From Candidatus Cloacimonadota bacterium (lineage in GTDB: Bacteria > Cloacimonadota > Cloacimonadia > Cloacimonadales > Cloacimonadaceae), in contig JAKOXG010000007.1 in NCBI GenBank assembly GCA_029781115.1, positions 1-64,000 of the forward strand: a DNA stretch of 64,000 bases, in the 5' to 3' direction. The notes beneath the pieces were generated by a model. The model was not told where the DNA came from. It worked only from the letters and a program-made list of their open reading frames with translations, and did no database searches. Both the position numbers and the translations under genes were made by a program. This document shows positions 62,056 to 64,000 of the stretch, in pieces (position 1 is the first letter of the stretch; each line of letters begins with the position of its first letter).

Positions 62056-64000
62056 ATGAAAAGACATCTTTTACTTGTTGCACTGCTGGCTCTGATGCTG
62101 TTCAGCTTCACCCTGCTCCAGGCCCAACTCCAGACTGTAACGATAGGCAATGGAACAGAAATCCAATATTTCCCTTTCAATGCCTACTATGGCTATGGCC
62201 GCTCCCTGGGGCTTTACACTCAGGAGCAGATTCAACTGTTTGGCAAAATCTCCAGACTGGCCTGGCAAGTAGCCAACTCCAGTTCTGTTACCGTCCCCTA
62301 CAAGATTTATATCAAGACCACCACCGAAAGAGACCTTACCAAGCTGACCTGGGCCCAGTTTACCAGTGGGACCACTCTGGCGGCTCAGGGAAGCTACACC
62401 TTCAATACTCCGGGCTGGCATGAGCTCCTCTTGACTACCCCCTTCGTTTATACCGGCGGCAATCTGCTCATTGGTGTGGAAACCAACTATGGTGGTGGAG
62501 GAGGCGGAGACTATTGCCCCCAATTCTATTACTCAAACGGTGATGTCAAGTCACACCAGTCTTGGCAGAAAGATGGTTCTGCGCCCACGGGCGGAGGGTT
62601 CGTGCACCGTTGGCTGCCCAACGTGAGATTGAAGATCGCACCTGCTGATAACCACCCTATCCTTTCCGTCTACCCCCTGGCACACAATTTTGGCAACACC
62701 GTAGTCAACTGCACCTATCGCAAGACCATCACCATCGGCAATTCCGGCAATGGAAATCTCACTGTCAGCAGCTTGACTCCCAGCTCATCCGGCTGCTTCA
62801 GTGTGGAGTCGGGGTTCGTCTTCCCCTTTATCTTGCCCGCCGGCAATACTGTAAACTTCACCATCAAATATACGCCCACATCTGTCGGCAACCATTCAGC
62901 AAGCTTCACCGTCACCAGTTCAGTCGGGGGTGAGGTGCCCAAAACCGTTACGGTCAGCGGCTCAGCCCAAGATGTCACTATCTCCACCCTGCCCTGGATG
63001 GAGGATTTCAGCTCGGAAACCTTCCCGCCTCCAAACTGGGCTCGCTACAAGGGCTGGTATCCCACCCAATCTCTTATCCCTGTCACAGTAGAATGGGGAA
63101 GGCACAACTTTGCCAACATTAGCGATCCCGCCAATCCCGCTGCCTGCATTACTGTTTGCGATATTTCCACCCGCTACTGGTTGGTATCCCCTCCCATCTC
63201 CATTCCCGCTGGCGGAGACTATCAATTGGATTTTGATCTGGCTCTTACCACAGCAACCGTCCCCGATCCCGTTCCTCCGGACAATCAACAATCCTATAGA
63301 TTCATAGTTCTCACCTCTGACCAACCCTATATGGAAAACGCCACGGTGCTGAGGGAGTGGAACAATACCGGCTCGCCCTATGTGTTTAACAATATCGCCA
63401 CCTATGGGGAGCACCTGACTTTCAGCCTGGATGGCTACACGGGCACCAGGTTCTTTGCCTTCTACGCAGAATCGACCGTAGCCGAAAGAGCTGCCAGCGT
63501 TCATGTGGACAATGTGTGCGTGAGAGAAGTTCCCGCTTCCATCACTCCCGAGGCTCTTGATTTTGGCACTGTGATGATCAATTCCACCAGCCCGGCAATG
63601 AACGTCACCGTCACAAACCTGAGCTCCAGCATCCTCAATCTCAGTGCTGCGGATATCAGCATCAGCGGGCCCAACGCGGCTGACTTTGCCTTTTCCGCCG
63701 CCAACCTGCCCGCCAACCTGGCAACGGGACAATCCGTAGTCATCCCCGTGACCGTGAACAGCAGCACCGAAGGCGATATCTCCGCCACCTTGTGCATAGT
63801 GTGCCAAGGATTTAGCTACCACGTTGCTTTGACAGCCCATGTGACGCAGCAGAGCACTGTATCTATCGGTAATGGCACGCTCCATAACTCAGGAGTGCAC
63901 TATCCGGCCGTTTACGGAGGCTACTACAGAAACGCCCGCGAGCAATACATCGTGACCGCCGCTGAATTGACCGCCGCCGGAGCCCAGGCGGGACTCTTCA
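62056..64000 (+). CDS. Modular secreted protein, C-terminus cut off by window end
   Basis: The frame is open for 648 codons from ATG 62056 (AGGAG 9 nt upstream) to the window end. A signal peptide (HLLLVALLALMLFSFTLLQAQ) is followed by the same beta module as in the five paralogues (TVTIGNGTEIQYFPFN...YTGGNLLIGVETNYGG), an ASH-type domain (PLAHNFGNTVVNCTYRKTI), an anchor/MAM-like domain (WMEDFSSETFPPPNW), a second ASH-type domain (PEALDFGTVMINSTSP), and the start of another module (TVSIGNGTLHNSG). A C-terminal sorting domain is expected outside the window. It has the opposite strand from the five-gene run and its own promoter, so it is regulated separately. Confidence 0.85.
   Translation, partial: MKRHLLLVALLALMLFSFTLLQAQLQTVTIGNGTEIQYFPFNAYYGYGRSLGLYTQEQIQLFGKISRLAWQVANSSSVTVPYKIYIKTTTERDLTKLTWAQFTSGTTLAAQGSYTFNTPGWHELLLTTPFVYTGGNLLIGVETNYGGGGGGDYCPQFYYSNGDVKSHQSWQKDGSAPTGGGFVHRWLPNVRLKIAPADNHPILSVYPLAHNFGNTVVNCTYRKTITIGNSGNGNLTVSSLTPSSSGCFSVESGFVFPFILPAGNTVNFTIKYTPTSVGNHSASFTVTSSVGGEVPKTVTVSGSAQDVTISTLPWMEDFSSETFPPPNWARYKGWYPTQSLIPVTVEWGRHNFANISDPANPAACITVCDISTRYWLVSPPISIPAGGDYQLDFDLALTTATVPDPVPPDNQQSYRFIVLTSDQPYMENATVLREWNNTGSPYVFNNIATYGEHLTFSLDGYTGTRFFAFYAESTVAERAASVHVDNVCVREVPASITPEALDFGTVMINSTSPAMNVTVTNLSSSILNLSAADISISGPNAADFAFSAANLPANLATGQSVVIPVTVNSSTEGDISATLCIVCQGFSYHVALTAHVTQQSTVSIGNGTLHNSGVHYPAVYGGYYRNAREQYIVTAAELTAAGAQAGLF

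Overview
The window looks like a chromosomal segment of an uncultivated Gram-negative bacterium, most likely a member of Candidatus Cloacimonadota (WWE1) or a close relative. This is inferred from the giant secreted proteins whose C-termini share a NYPNPFNPxTTISY...YNIKGQLVRTLVD...GVYLIRM type A (type IX secretion-like) sorting domain, from the DUF1015 gene, and from the mosaic of short intergenic repeats. It was not tested by database search. The genes are dense, with many ATGA overlaps and several TTG/GTG starts backed by Shine-Dalgarno sequences. I see no tRNA or rRNA gene.

Layout. 1-1893 (-): a secreted subtilisin-like protease cut off by the window start. 1894-3023: a repeat-rich gap. 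3024-12500 (+): a tightly coupled seven-gene operon (PqqD-like protein, ATP-grasp ligase, fold-III PLP decarboxylase, urea-transporter/M23 peptidase fusion, TPR protein, TPR/beta-barrel-like protein, large lipoprotein). It is the best candidate here for an undescribed pathway. 12869-22719 (+): housekeeping genes (acyl-CoA synthetase, M18 aminopeptidase, DUF1015, rimO, trpS, MATE transporter, YifB/ComM ATPase).

22720-36301: a CRISPR-Cas island. It has an eroded trailer full of hairpin repeats, a 39-repeat array (23674-26473), a leader, and on the minus strand cas6-cas8b-cas7-cas5-cas3-cas1-cas2-cas4 (type I-B). Inside cas8b a strong Shine-Dalgarno plus ATG predicts a separately translated Cas11 small subunit. 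The cas6-cas8b junction carries a tandem duplication around a hairpin repeat. Repeat-rich gaps on both sides of the island share modules with each other and with the 2-3 kb gap.

36302-56214 (-): five consecutive giant modular secreted proteins (836-1980 aa) 13-19 bp apart, apparently one operon of about 20 kb, with near-identical C-terminal domains. 56678-61395 (-): parB, parA, rsmG (interrupted by a one-base frameshift at an A run) and a secreted 819-aa GND-repeat protein, with a strong terminator after parB. 62056-64000 (+): the start of another modular secreted protein behind a consensus promoter and a long, potentially structured 5' leader.
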